Shown in pieces: positions 22,891 through 34,801 of a stretch of 64,000 nucleotides of DNA; within the stretch, counting starts at the first letter, position 1; every line of letters begins with the position of its first letter. The stretch lies in the NCBI GenBank assembly GCA_015039365.1, contig WION01000125.1, forward strand, positions 62,001 to 126,000, given 5' to 3'. A model generated the notes under the pieces. The model ran no database searches. It had not been told where the DNA came from and saw only the letters and a program-made list of their open reading frames with translations. This DNA is from Amanita rubescens. Taxonomy: Eukaryota > Basidiomycota > Agaricomycetes > Agaricales > Amanitaceae. The position numbers and the translations under genes are program-made.

Positions 22891-23315
22891 GAGGTCATTA
22901 CACTCCCCCCCCCTTACCCATAGGATTCCTATAGGATTCCGATACATATGGTTGTCAGCCATTTTGGCTGAGAAATCCTACTTCATTCCAATGAGAGTCC
23001 TATTGGAGTTATTGGACTTTAATAGGAGTGAATAGGACTGGTCCTATGGGAGTTTAATAAGAGTTTAATCAGACTATGCATAAATACAGTAGAAAGACAT
23101 GTAGTATTGCTATTTTGAGCTTGTTTGTATATATTTACATATATTTGAAAGTGGTAGGTGCTGTGGGCTCCACTTCTGATGTTTAAATAAATACCTCTAG
23201 AAACAGTGCTGAAAGCACCAAAACGCTCTTAAAAAATCTAAAAAAATGTTGAAAAATACCCAAAAATTATGTAGTGCTAATATTTGTGTTTGCTTATATT
23301 TGTTTATATGTTTGG
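22891..23315 (+). repeat. Dispersed repeat copy 1 (CATTACACTCCCCCC end)
   Basis: Nearly identical to 43273-43689 over about 420 bp: GAGGTCATTACACTC, a C-run, ATAGGATTCCTATAGGATTC palindromes, then GAGTCCTATTGGAGTTATT and a shared tail ending TGTTTGG. The C-run end resembles the AGTACTTTACACTC termini seen elsewhere, but the palindromic core here is CCTATAGG. Confidence 0.85.
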
Positions 23316-23353
23316 CCGACTTCTCTCTGTTATATGTGGGGGGACATGACAGC

Positions 23354-23793
23354 ATGGACTACGATGTGCCTGACCTTACATCTCTCAGTCAAGGGCCTCC
23401 TTGGGAAAATCAGGAAGATGATTGCCCTTTGTTACAACCCCCCCCCAAAAAGAGGATGTTGACAAGTTTGAAGATCAGGTTCAATCCTCATCCCATTACA
23501 ATGATGTCACCCTCTTCAAGCGATTGAACAAACCTGACTGGTTTTGCAAAATACTAGAAGAAGCATTAACAGACCATGACTTGCCAACAGACAATCCTTC
23601 AGAAGAGCAACCCTTCGTACATGTTTCAATGAAGGTGAATCCAATGTGTGGTTCGACGTCCATTCTTCCTCCCCATGCTGAATGTTGCTCGGATGCTGAG
23701 AACCCATCGAAGCGGCGAAAAATCACAAGAAACCCAACTCTTCAAAAATCCACTCAAGTCATTACTAGAGCCAGTGGATTGTTATGTTGTTAA
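23354..23793 (+). pseudogene. Hypothetical protein fragment, frame slip at a C-run
   Basis: Starts MDYDVPDLTSLSQGPPWENQ and, after a C/A run at about 23439-23452, continues in the next frame as DVDKFEDQVQSSSHYNDVTL and LNKPDWFCKILEEALTDHDL to a stop at 23793. A one-base slip in the CCCCCCCC run would join them. No domain recognised. It may be a host gene piece carried with the kinase. Confidence 0.35.
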
Positions 23794-25530
23794 CAGGAAG
23801 GCAGAAGTCTCACAATTTGTTGCCATGTTTTATGTCATGGGCTCAAAGCGCCGCAATCAATTTTAATGGAACATTTTAGTATAGCTTATACCGGACGCTC
23901 AATGGTGTCATGTTCTTGAATACATTTGAACTACTGCAATGAAAGTTGGATATTCTTTATAGTACATCAAACTGCCACATCAGCAAACAGCTGCAACAAT
24001 ATGCGTAAAAGACACGCAAATGCTCATCACTTGATGATTCGAGCCACAGCTGCGGCCGTATGATGGTCTGTATTGGACTAAATGCAAATTGCACAAGAAA
24101 ATGTTTGTGAACAACTACCAGGAGAATATGAACCTTGACAAAATATATATTTCAGACGTAAAAGAAGTGGGGCAAAAACGATGCGAAATGACATACACGT
24201 CAAGAAGATCAAAGCTGACAACAGCTGGCAATATCCCTCAGTGTCATAATTCCTTTGTTGAACACCCAAAGAACTTTGCAAGGAAAGGAATACTGGCATA
24301 TAATTAGTCCAAAATATAAGAGAAAAGAAAGCAGAGATATACCTTGAAAATCTACCATCGCTCTAAAACCATTTCACATATAATCGGTCCTTACACATCC
24401 AATACCAACCCCTACACGCATATTAAAACGTCAAACAAACTTGTACACCCCTCAACATGAGGGGGAGGCTAGGAGTTCGCACGTTGAGGGCCACCAAAGC
24501 TTCTTGATGCATACAGGAGCGGATGGTGAACACTTACATATAGCGACACCGGAAGCGAGGACCTAAACTCAATAATGAGTTGAAAAGGGAGAAGGGAGAA
24601 AGGGCTTACAAAACATACCAAAAGTGACACCAATGCATTGCATATACATCGCAGCACAAAAAGGGGGGAAAAGGGAGCTGAACGAGGAAAAATGTTAGAG
24701 GACATGTGGGGAAATGGAAACAGACCTCGCTGAACATGTATATCACAGCGTCCAAAGAATGCCAGTCTGCCACATACGATGCTTGACAGAATGCAGCATA
24801 TTCAATTGCCGAAATGGAAAGAAGGCCGAGCCGAGCTAGTATCTCTTAGGGATAAGCCCATCATCCAAAAGGAATAACAAAGGATGTACCGAATGTAAAA
24901 TCAGGCTATGCAGAATGACTCAGCCGGAACGCTCGCCAGCAAGGATGAGCGGAAATATGACAAATCCACTCTGCAGTAATGCCCTGAGCGAAATAATATC
25001 AACTTCTCACCGCAAGTCTGGGTGACCGGTGACCGGTGACTTGAAATTCTCAATCCTTTTTTGCATCATGAGAAAATATAAAGGAGAAACCATCCAATGA
25101 CTTAAAAAAACAATACCACTTGGCTAGCAAATGTGATCCAAATGCCTATGGAACTCCATTACCACTATGGAGAGTCCAGGCAGACAGTTGGCGTATTCTC
25201 ACTACATAAGTAGTGGGTTCAGTACTGGGAGCAATAGTGACAGTTTGGGTCACAGAATAATGTGTGACCACCCAGAAAAACGGTAACATTACCTGATACT
25301 TCCGGGTTACGTAGAAAACCGATCAAGTCATGGAAGATACCAAAACAGCGGTAAGGACCAAAGACAAATCTGTGCCGCTTGTGACATGCTTTCTCCATCG
25401 TCCTTTACACCCCTATAATTGTTTGAGCAGCCCAACACGTTAACTGACGGGTCCACCATCAAAGATGCTCAGACGTCCTACAGATGCTCCCGATGACTTA
25501 TCCATTTCGTACAACTATCAACTAGACAAT
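23794..25530. other. No gene recognised
   Basis: About 1.7 kb with CpG present but no convincing open frame or splice series. GGTGACCGGTGACCGGTGAC near 25020 is a short tandem repeat. Confidence 0.3.
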
Positions 25531-25749
25531 TTAAACAAGCTGCGTGGCCATGATGCTGACATGGAATACGACGGCAATATATCTGTTCTGGAAATCACGG
25601 AAATTCCATGCGCCAAAAGGGGCTGATGCCGATTTGATCGCAATGCATTTGGGCCCCAAATATGTTGTCCCACCCAGAATTGCAAACTCCAAATGCTCAC
25701 TCTCGCAGTGCAGCCAAACGCGTCTTCCAGTATCGCGATGACCATCCAT
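25531..25749 (-). CDS. Possible exon of an unknown protein
   Basis: The minus-strand frame reads VWLHCESEHLEFAILGG then YLGPKCIAIKSASAPFGAWN, with balanced composition unlike the low-complexity shadow frames around it. No flanking exons can be joined with confidence and no domain is recognised. Confidence 0.3.
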   Translation of the reverse strand: MDGHRDTGRRVWLHCESEHLEFAILGGTTYLGPKCIAIKSASAPFGAWNFRDFQNRYIAVVFHVSIMATQLV

Positions 25750-26129
25750 CTGTCACTAGAAAATCAGATGGGAAAAAGACAATAGAAATTCCTTCTGGTT
25801 CGTTCTAGTTTTCTACATTTTGGTCTATTGCTCACCGTGTACTTTTAGAATTATCAATTGGTTCGTACTATGACCCACTTCTTCAACACTGACTTGACTC
25901 TGTATGCCTTCCCCCTCCCTTCTTCTATGGGCCTTGACTTATTGCTCTCTCTCAGTTAAGATGTTCTGAGGCCAAAACAAGGTGAAGGCTTCAGTCTTGT
26001 ATCCGTTTTTCTTTTTTTTTGACTGGACTGCCATTGGGGTCAGTTAAATCCCAGCCACGCAGAGCCGAACATGAACACAGCCACATTTCCCTCAATGTTC
26101 GAGCAAGGCACAAAGACCAGCTTAGGTAT

Positions 26130-26270
26130 TAACTTAGGCATTCATATGCGATCCCCCCCCCCCCCCCCCCCCAATTCTGCGCGGAATAATGTGGAATCCG
26201 CGGAATCCGTGCTCAGTGAGCTTTGGCTGGTACACGTTCTGTGTGGAATGCGGAATATAGTGGCACAGCC
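26130..26270. repeat. C-run followed by GGAATCCGCGGAATCC palindromes: element terminus
   Basis: A run of about 19 C residues at about 26154-26172 is followed by AATTCTGCGCGGAAT, GGAATCCGCGGAATCCG and GTGTGGAATGCGGAAT. This is the same layout as the termini at 37645 and 54802, with a GCGGAATCC core. Confidence 0.5.
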
Positions 26271-26691
26271 ATGACTTTGTACGGACGCCACCATCATCAG
26301 GCTCGCTCTCCACTGCCTCGCCCTCACAACATGCCCATCCAACCTCAATCCATGCTTCAAGACCCCGCACACCATCAATCCACCTCCAACACTCCCATGC
26401 ACCCTCAATCTGCGGTGTTTGGCCAGTCCCCCAACTTTCCACTCCCATCGGCACGCCATCCCGCACATTCTGCAGTGCGCTGTCGGTAAGTCCTTCATCC
26501 ATTTCTTTCTTCTTTCGCTCCTTGCTATCTCACTGATCAGTCTTATCATTTCCAGGCATGCGGTAGCTCGTACTAGCCAATTGTGGTGTCGGACATCAAG
26601 TCATGACCGGTCCTCTAGAAATTTCAAGGCCTGGATATTGGCCTCAAGGCTTACACCCTGTGTCGACCTCTCACTCACTCGACTAATCTGA
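26271..26691 (+). CDS. Small hypothetical His/Pro-rich protein, two exons
   Basis: ATG at 26271 opens MTLYGRHHHQARSPLPRPHN and a Pro/His/Ser/Gln-rich exon to 26485. A GTAAGT..TTCCAG intron (26486-26555) joins it in frame to HAVARTSQLWCRTSSHDRSS, ending at TGA 26689-26691. The total is about 115 residues. The open frame runs through the splice, but no domain is visible and the tail may be spurious. Confidence 0.35.
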
Positions 26692-28339
26692 TGAGAACGC
26701 GGAGCAGGAAGCGATGAGAGGGATGCCGGATGAGTTGGGACATCATGAAGGGGCTCAGGGTCTAAGGTGAGCCCTCCATCTATCTCCTCGTTCATTCTTG
26801 CGTTGTGGACTGTTGGATTAGAATGCAATATGACCTCCGCATGGTCAAGCCATCAAGCACTGCAGATAGGAAGTGGGGCAAGATCACTCATCATGAGTAG
26901 TTACATCTTCTCCCCACAGAACTGGTCTAGGGAGAATGGGATGTGATGTATATACCAGCCTGTAAGTTCCTGGTATGATTCCTGTCAACACAACTGACAA
27001 GCGTCTGCGTTTAGATGCTTATGTTGATCGGGAGGATTTACGTCATTGCACGTTTCACAAAGGGAATGACCTCGAGAGCAGCCCATTTGGATTATTGATG
27101 ATGGGGGAGCGCAGGTGAGCAAGAAGGACGAGGAGCATTACTCCTGGAGTGATGGTATGTCTCTTTCTTCCATTCCCCTGACTACCTTCCTTTATTGATT
27201 CCTGGGACTCAGAAGTGAGTCCCTTTTTGGCTTTCCCACCCAATCCGACGATGGAAGAGAGATGGACAATGGGTAGACTATGGGTTACCTGTTGTCCCGA
27301 CTGTGGGTTCACTGTTCTCTGGCACCACCGCAAGCAACTCAGAACACAGAGGAGTTTACGGAGGAGAGGAGGTGGAGAGGGATTAGTTACATGTGGACAA
27401 CCTGAAAGTCCCAATCCATCAATTCATCATGTTCTGATCGGTAGTATCGCATACTAGGTATGCACGGCAATTGAGTCTCTCAGTTAATTCGAAACTGGCG
27501 GCAAAACTAATTCAACACGTATCTGGTCCTTCCTCTCTTTAAGAAGTTGAGGGTGAAATCACTCGAGTAGAGCACTCTATGATATTGACATGAGTCACTT
27601 TATACATTTCATTTGCATATTTAAACTGAATGATGGTGTCAGTACATCCTCACTCAGGTTACTTGCCTGCAAATTGATTGATGGGCCAGGACATGGAATA
27701 GAGGAGGAACATTGCTTGGAGCGTATCTTTGGAACAGGTGAGCTCCATACTATCCCTCTCATATTTCAGCTTCTAATTGAATGCAACTGATACTAGATGC
27801 ACTCAAAGAACGGGCATCAGTGGCAAATCCCCATGCAGGACCCAGACATTGTCGATCCCGGGTTAGACTCTGTGTCAGCCCTTTCGTACTCCAGCCACTA
27901 GTAAACGAGCACTCACCCCGTTACAACTGTTTGGAAGAGCGCGAAGGTCTTCAGAAAGGATTCGTGCAGGCCTTGTTCTTTTACAGCGACTCATGTCCCG
28001 ACCAACTAAGTGTCTCAATAGTAAGTCCTTATCTTGAATTCTCATTCATGTGCTGACTGCGTCGTAAGGTGCCCCTCCAGCTGCCAGCTCCCACAACCAT
28101 AAGACCATTGGCCCTGATGCCACTGTGCATTTAATTTTGCACCTTTGTTTCACTTAAGCACTCCATTTCATGCTTTGCCTCCGTTTCCCTGTCTCATTTG
28201 CATCTTCTTTCACCATTGATGCAACGAGCAAGCTCCACTCGGAGCTAGGCAGGGCCAAATATGGCCAGTCACCAATGACGGTTGGTCTGACTTTCCCATT
28301 GCTTTATGACCTCAAGTTAAACATATAAAAGGGCCCCAG
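26692..28339 (+). other. Short exon-like fragments, no assembled gene
   Basis: Several short CpG-containing open stretches with plausible GT/AG borders (for example 27010-27115, 27215-27457 and 27781-28056, the last reading HSPRYNCLEEREGLQKGFVQ) suggest a decayed multi-exon host gene on the plus strand. I could not connect them into one frame or recognise a family. Confidence 0.3.
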
Positions 28340-28625
28340 TTTCCATACTCCTCCCATTCTCTTTTCCCTTCACCTCCATTGCCACCGCTCTTCCTATCCC
28401 CTTTGTTGTTGTCATCTGCCCCTACCTTTTCCTTCCCCCTTCCCTTTCCGTCATCTTCCTTCCCCCCTTGCTGTCGTCTTCTTTATCCATTATCTTCCTC
28501 CCTCCCCCTCTGCTGTGGTCTTCCTCACCGCAACCCTTGTGATTATCTGTTGGCATCATCCCTCTTGATGTTATCCTACTTTGCTCTGCTGCCTTCATTG
28601 CCACCTGTATTACTTTTACTTAGAC
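28340..28625 (+). other. Pyrimidine-rich (CCTTCC/CTCCCC) tract
   Basis: Strongly C/T-biased on the plus strand, as in many fungal promoters, but no downstream start can be assigned. The frame 28379-28642 reflects composition rather than a gene. Confidence 0.3.
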
Positions 28626-28809
28626 AAATGAAATATAATTAATTATATGATCTGTGTTTTATATTTGTCTGGTTATCTGAGTATGCAACTGACTTGCTGG
28701 CTATCTAGCTCTGACCTATCCCTGTGGGCAAAAAAAACCTTGACCCTCAAATGTCATGTTGATACTAAAAAAGGCCTCAGACCTGCCGCACGAAGTGGCA
28801 GCCCATATT

Positions 28810-30736
28810 TGCCAAGTACAAGCTGTTGGAAAGATTAGTTGAAGATCAGTGTCACGAATAATTACAGAAGGATTCTTTGCAGCTCACATGCAGCTAGGTC
28901 ATGAGATGAAGAATGCAAATAGCTTGACACTCAGTGGAGATGCAACTACACATTGAGATATAAATTATGACTCTCATCATGTCAATCTTAAGGTTGATGA
29001 TACATTTGATGAAAATGAACCACAGCAAGTATATGCTACTCACTTTCTTGGGATCAATTCAGCAGTTGATGGAAGCAGTAATGAATCCATTGAAGCTTGG
29101 AAAAGATTATTTGGTGATATTTCCAACATATATAATGAAAGTCCTCTTGGAAAGAAAGAGAACAGTTTTCTGAGAGCAATTGAATTTTTTAAAAAACTTT
29201 ATGGCATACATAGTGATCATTGTGCCAAAGAAAAGAAAGATGCAAAGCTTTTAAAAAAAACTGAAGATGCAAGCAGTGCATCAGGATTTAGGTGAAGATC
29301 AAATATTGGATGCCACAAGGACCTGAATTCAGTAAAAGGAGGGAATGCTTCCATGATGGCATGGTGGAAACAAAATAACATTGAGCAACCAGTACTACTT
29401 GCAAATAAACATAATGCTGAAGCATTGAAAGATGTCATATCAGATGATATAGCAACTCCTGCACAGGAAAGGGCATTTGAACTTGGTACTTGAGGAGCAG
29501 TTAAGGCTGCTCAGATAGCTAGCAGTATTTTAAATCACAAGGATGATAAAAAAGGACATCATGACACATTCAGAAATTGGTGGGAGAAACACATTGGAAC
29601 AGATTTTACATTTCCAGATACATCTAATACTCAATTTGGATCATACTGTGAGGCTGCTCTTGTCCTTGTGCAATACCTGGATGAGTTTAAAAGCACCAAG
29701 CAAAATCAGAAGTTTAATCATATGGAACAAAAATTTTGGAAGGCTTTGGATGATGAGAAAACAATATCTGAGCTTGTAGTTCTAGCCCTATATGGCCAAT
29801 CTATATCTCATCCATATGTTAAAGCTATAAGGACAGCAGAAAAACATAAAGTCAATATGTTGGATTTGGGACCATTGCATAATAAAGTTGCAAATCATAT
29901 AAAAAAGCTTATTCACAATCCAGATTTGCTTTTGGGCTCTGAGGTAACATTTGAAAACACTGAATTAAATGGTGAAGAATGGAGGGCAGTTGATGGAATG
30001 CAAAGAATTTCAGAGCTTGTTCCTACATTACCCCATGTTAGACCATTATTAGTTGCATTCTTGAAGGGTGCATTAGAAACTTGGAAGAGATTTACATCTG
30101 AATTCACACCTGGAGGTTTAATTGATGAAGCCACAGTTGAGGAAAAAGAAATGGCTTGGATGCCACACACAAATGATGTAAATGAAGGTGCTCTAGGCTC
30201 ATTTAGAAGTCTGATGTTCTCAGAAGGTTGTCTTTCACGATTGCAGTACAATGCTCAGGCAATGTATTTCCACAACAATACTGCAGCATTTATGCAAAGT
30301 TTTTTTAAAGATGAAGACTATAAATATATTCATAAATTGGCACAGGCTGCTGATGGATCAGAGAAAAGGAGAAAGAGACAGTTGATACAGAATGAGAAAA
30401 CAAGCCAAAGAAAAGCCAAAGAAAGCTGCAGAGGCTGCACAGAGAATTTCAGAAATAAGTTTGTGTTTTGATGAAATAAAATCAATGGCAATGAAAGGGG
30501 CTACACTAAGTGATCAATTCAAGGCATACAAAAATGCCAAGGGCCCAAATGTGATCCAGTTAAAAACTGCTGGCCTAACAGTCCACAAAAAGAAAATAGC
30601 AATGATAGCAGATGCTGTTTTGTACCACATTGGCACATGGAAACCATTCACAGAGGCAGACCAAAGTGATTCTGGCTCAGAAGAGATGATTGGTTTTGAT
30701 GTCAGTGATACAGAAGATGAATGGGAAGATCTGTAG
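28810..30736 (+). pseudogene. C-terminal part of the split agaric transposon-type protein, four TGA stops
   Basis: A single frame runs from about 28810 to 30471, interrupted only by TGA at 28840, 28954, 29293 and 29491, then a frame shift to 30392-30736. Blocks in order: RSVSRIITEGFFAAHMQLGH, SLTLSGDATTH, DINYDSHHVNLKV, CHKDLNSVKGGN, HKDDKKGHHDTF, NHMEQKFWKALDD, VLALYGQSISHPY, LDLGPLHNKVANHI, NPDLLLGSE, ALETWKRFTSEFTPGG, HTNDVNEGALGSFR, then a Lys/Arg-rich tail and an acidic C-terminus (DVSDTEDEWEDL). The order matches a repetitive, poorly characterised Agaricomycete protein that I take to be a transposon product. Three of the TGA codons stand where Arg is expected. CpG is almost absent. Confidence 0.65.
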
Positions 30737-31539
30737 TTCAATGCATATACATTGATAATGATGTACTGTAGTGTGTAACATTTTGATGCCTGTATCTATT
30801 TGTTTGATTACAGTACTATGGTAAATGGGAGTTCAGGTAACATAAGGACTGCAAGCATGTATGAGTATATCTCCAAGTTGGATTGCATGACTCCACCCCT
30901 CACAAAGGTAGTTTGGTCATTCTAGCTATGATATGCAGGAAGATTAATATATGTAAAAGTCAGACAAAACTTGCCTGTATCTCATGCTCACACCTAACTC
31001 ACTGTCACACTTATGCACCCACATGTACACCCTTTGCACAGGACTCATATCCAGCAGTAAACATTTATCCTTTTGGATTTGGGGGCATGTGTGCCATTGA
31101 TGAGGTTCATGCATAGATACTTGAACACCTCAGCCCTTGAAATGCCTTATGGATAATGTATGTATGCCTCATTACCGATATAAAGTAGTGTATATTGTAG
31201 TAGATACCCAAGCAATGAGCTAGTCTCTTCTGGACATGTTTAATCACTCAATATTCAATATGTGGCACATGATCTCTGAGAAAGCAAGGCAAGGGAAAAG
31301 ATGAAGCAGTGTGGCCAAAATTCTTGCAGGCAAGTGACAGCTGTAGCATTGAATTCATTGAAAATGGTGCATATTACTAAGTAAGCTTGAAAAGGTAAGC
31401 AATTGGCAGCCTTGAAGTTGGTGAGAATGGCGCATATAGTAAGACTTAATTAAACACACCTGTGGTCCAGAGCATTGATCAATGGTCTAAGGATTGGGAA
31501 CTGAGAACACAATGAAGTGAAGTCTGTGCTCATCTGTGG
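30737..31539. other. No gene; scattered LTR-like fragments
   Basis: AT-rich sequence. GTTTAATCACTCAATATTCA near 31239 is the reverse complement of the start of the 377-bp LTR family, so a diverged inverted copy may lie to its left. Confidence 0.35.
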
Positions 31540-31605
31540 ACAAAACACGATATAGACACCTAAACTCATGCCTGGTGGGATAGGAACTACAGTACCTACA
31601 CTTGG
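31540..31605 (+). repeat. LTR fragment interrupted by a second LTR of the same family
   Basis: Matches the middle of the 377-bp LTR (GTGGACAAAAC, CACCTAAACTCATGCCTG, ACTACAGTACCTACACTTGG). It breaks after CTTGG, exactly where LTR copy 31606 begins. In intact copies CTTGG is followed by ATATAGAC. Confidence 0.6.
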
Positions 31606-33374
31606 TGTTGAATATTGAGTGATTAAACATCAGATATCGCTCAAATGCTTTATATTTAGTGTTACAATACTATATTCTTTATTTTGTGTATAATGAGCTA
31701 GTTTATAGGTGTAGCGGTTGTGTCTGTGGACAAAACGTGATATAGTGGACACCTAAACTCACGCCTGATGGGATAGGTAGTAAATAGAACCAAACAGGCC
31801 AGGTTTCCTTACATGTAGGGAACTACAGTACCTACACTTGGATATAGACTTAATATCACTGCTATCAATTGTTATAGACCGCATTTGTGAACTCTAAAGC
31901 GTGTATTGAGTCTATCAGAGGGCTGAGAATCTGTAGGAATACACAAAGGTTATGTGTTAACATTACAGAAACTTGATAGTGGCAATCAACAGTCTGACCT
32001 TACTTATTGTGACAGTAGTACTGAAGCAAATTTCACAGGCAGCATTTGCTATTAGCGTATTCTCCAAGCTATTCTCCAAATTCTGATTTGATCCCCATGC
32101 TGTCTTTGAAAGTGTTGCAGTCCCTGAGTACTCCAGTACACAGACACAGCACACTCATTGATTGGTATGCCAATATCCTAAGACTTGAGCCACTTTTGCA
32201 CAGATATTGGAAGTGGCACCAAAAGCATGCAAGGTCAATTGAAAAATGCAAGCAGCAGGTGACTAGTGCTGTGAGGTCCTTTATAAACACATCATCATTG
32301 TGGAACATAAGCCAAAGTGTCCATTTATCTGCTCCGACCACTCATAGTTGTAGTTGCAAAAAGACAATTTTTTATTGCTCATTTTCTGTCCATTAAAAAC
32401 CGTCCAACACCATATTTGTCCTCATTCACCTGCTCACTTCCTCCCCCTCCTCCTTGGCCACTTCAAAAACAACTCTTCACCTCTGCTGACCAATCACAAC
32501 CTCCCCTTTCTTTACCTCCTGGGTTCCTCATTACATTGCTACCACACTCTTCAAAGTTCTCCTCCTATCCTCTGTTCAATGACCTCAGGAAACTAGAAAT
32601 GAGATGCAGAGCAACATTACATTCCAATACCAGCCAGCTATACAGGTGGAAGCCAATGATGATGATGATGACAGCATACAGGTGCCATTGCAGGAGCGAC
32701 AGGAGTAGCAGCAGGAGGAGGAGGCGCAGCCACAGGAGGAATGAGATGTGCTGCTGGGAAGGAAATCAGGTGGATGCAGAAGCGTTGGAAGAGATGGGAT
32801 ATAGGGTGCCTAAGCCTACAAAGCAGTTCATGGACAATCAGTCAGCTATCAGTGTAGCAAATAACCCAGAGCATCATGGGTGCATGAAGCCTCTAGACTT
32901 GTGCTTCTATTGGCTTAGAGATAAAGTGGAGCAGGAATTTATCGAGCCTGTCTACTTACAAACAGATCAAATGCCAGCCGACTTATTAGCAAAGGCATTG
33001 CCCAGAGTCAAAGTGATGTTTCTTCGAAAACTTATGGGTCTTGTGATATGAAGGCTAGTAGGATTGGGGGGAAGGTGAAGGATGGATGGGATTGGGGGGA
33101 AGCTTAGATGAGTGGAGTGATTTATAATCAGGAGGAAGTGTTGAATATTGAGTGATTAAACATCAGATATCACTCAAATCCTTTATATTTAGTGTTACTA
33201 TACTATATTCTTTGTTTTGTGTATAATAAGTTAGTTTATAGGTGTGTAGCAGTTGTGCACATCTGTGGACAAAATGCGATATAGTGGACACCTAACTAAA
33301 CTCACGCCTGATGGGATAGGTAGTAAATAGAACCAAACAGGCCAGGTTCCCTTACATGTAGGGAACTACAGTAC
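31606..33374 (+). mobile_element. Deleted Copia element: LTR - internal remnant - truncated LTR
   Basis: The 5' LTR starts TGTTGAATATTGAG at 31606 and ends near TTAACA 31962. The 3' LTR starts at 33139 with the same sequence right after a purine tract (CAGGAGGAAG) and is cut at about 33374. Between them lies the C-terminal end of a Copia polyprotein (32760-33051). Most of gag-pol is deleted. Confidence 0.65.
32760..33051 (+). pseudogene. Copia polyprotein C-terminus (RNase H)
   Basis: The frame encodes FMDNQSAISVANNPEHHG, KPLDLCFYWLRDKVEQEFIE, MPADLLAKALPRVK and LRKLMGL, the standard end of Ty1/Copia RNase H (DNQSAI..NP..H.RMKHID.., ADI.TK.L). The stop is about 90 bp before the 3' LTR, as expected. 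Everything upstream of RNase H is missing. Confidence 0.85.
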
Positions 33375-33592
33375 TATCTGTGACCAACACCTGATTCACC
33401 ACCATGACTTCGGTCAGTCACATATATAGTCATTGTGACATCCCAGCTATTTTCAAGCTCCAACCAGCCATCCAATAATCAATAGTATGTGCACCTTATG
33501 TGCAGTATCTACACGTAATAATCAATTAGTAGCTTGTATCGTTGTAATTAGGACTTGGCTGAGGTACATTAAGATAAGGATTAGCATAAGGA

Positions 33593-34801
33593 TTAGTGTA
33601 GTTGAGTATTGTTGATGGATAATACATTACTCCTGGGGCATTGACCTGGATTCCGGGTTGAAAAGCACTTGTACTGGCCCCTGGAATAGCCAGTGAGGCC
33701 ATTGGGTCTTCTGTGACAGCCTTGTGCACCTGAAGGGTGGAAAAGGCCTGCAAAGCAGGGATTTTCTTGCAACTCCAGATGAAGCTCCATATGTTGACAA
33801 ATGTGCTTGAGAAGATCAGGAATTGTCCCCTTGTCTGAAATCTGAAGGGCACCTGCAATAGATAAAAGTTCATCCTTTTTCTTATATGATGTAAGAGCAT
33901 GATCAAAGACCTTGGATGCAGTGTTATCTGTGATGTGCACATTGCATGCTTCAAGCTTGGCTAGCTTCTGGGCTTCCTTTTCTGCATTTTCTTTTTCATA
34001 CTCCTGTCTCCCAGCATCCTCAGCCTCAAATGCTTCTCGCAATCCCTCCCCAGTGAGAAACTGTGCCTTGATCTTGGAGGAACCACACTCCTTTGTCTTA
34101 CTTAAATTTTGCACCTGAGTACGACAATCAGTGAGTGCATGCTTTACAATTGCACAGTGTGCATTTGCTGCCTGTGTGGATGCTTCTTGCATCCAAAATG
34201 CATCATAAACAGCACAAAGCTGTTGTTGAAGTTCCTGAACTTTGTTTACAAGCTCTTCAGGTGACTTCTGCTTGTCCACTTCGAAGGGAACAGTGCAGCA
34301 GTGATACGTCAAATTGCTTATATCCATAAGAGTTGCAATAGTGGTGGAAGAATGTGTAGCATGGACAACATGGTGTCTGACTCTCCACGTTTGAATCTGG
34401 GAACTCCAATAGTTCCAGATCATCATCATCAGCAAGTCATTCAGATACCCTTGTGTAGAATCATGTCACAGTGTTCTCACTCACCACTTACGTCCAACAG
34501 GATTAAACACAACAACATCCAGTGGTTGAAGTTTATGCATCATCTTGGAGGGAAAACAGAAGATGACAATTTCGCAATCAGAGAAGGCATAGATTTTGCA
34601 CCGCAATTCCCAATTCTCATGCAACTTGTGACCATCAAGGATAAGGACAATTGGCTTTGACACATCAACACATTTTGAACAGGCAAACGGCATGAATTTC
34701 TGCTCAAGCCACTCCTGGCAAATCTCATTATCAGTCCACCCAGATGGAGACCTGCCAATGCTATAGAAGCTGAGAAACATTGAGGGAAAGATCAGAGCCA
34801 C
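33593..34801 (-). pseudogene. Pogo/Fot1-type transposase, C-terminal half
   Basis: Minus strand, from 34801: SGWTDNEICQEWLEQKF, PIVLILDGHKLHENWEL and KLQPLDVVVFNPVGRKW, the DDE_1 signatures of pogo/Fot1 transposases with catalytic D in ILDGH and in LQPLD. A GTAAGTGG donor follows near 34483. The part at 33593-34435 has a coiled-coil region and the tail KVFDHALTSYKKKDELLSIA, which I know from agaric pogo proteins. The N-terminal HTH half and the first catalytic Asp are absent beyond 34801, so the copy is truncated. Confidence 0.8.

Larger units (their letters stand above)
18916..28810. mobile_element. About 9.9 kb insertion or rearranged block splitting the transposon-type gene
   Basis: Coding sequence of one protein stops near 18915 and resumes near 28815. 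The block carries a large hairpin, a broken FunK1 kinase, a repeat copy and small gene fragments. A weak direct repeat sits near both edges: AAAAAAGGGCCTTGGACCTG at about 19122 and AAAAAAGGCCTCAGACCTGC at about 28769. I find no transposase or LTR pair that explains the whole block, so it may be several insertions or a translocation. Confidence 0.4.

Noticed and set aside
28379..28642. 87-codon Ser/Leu/Pro/Phe frame resembling a signal-anchor protein
   Set aside because: It comes from a pyrimidine-rich tract and has no supporting features.
31606..33374. Complete Copia retrotransposon
   Set aside because: Only the RNase H end of pol is present, the 3' LTR is truncated, and no TSD pair is found.
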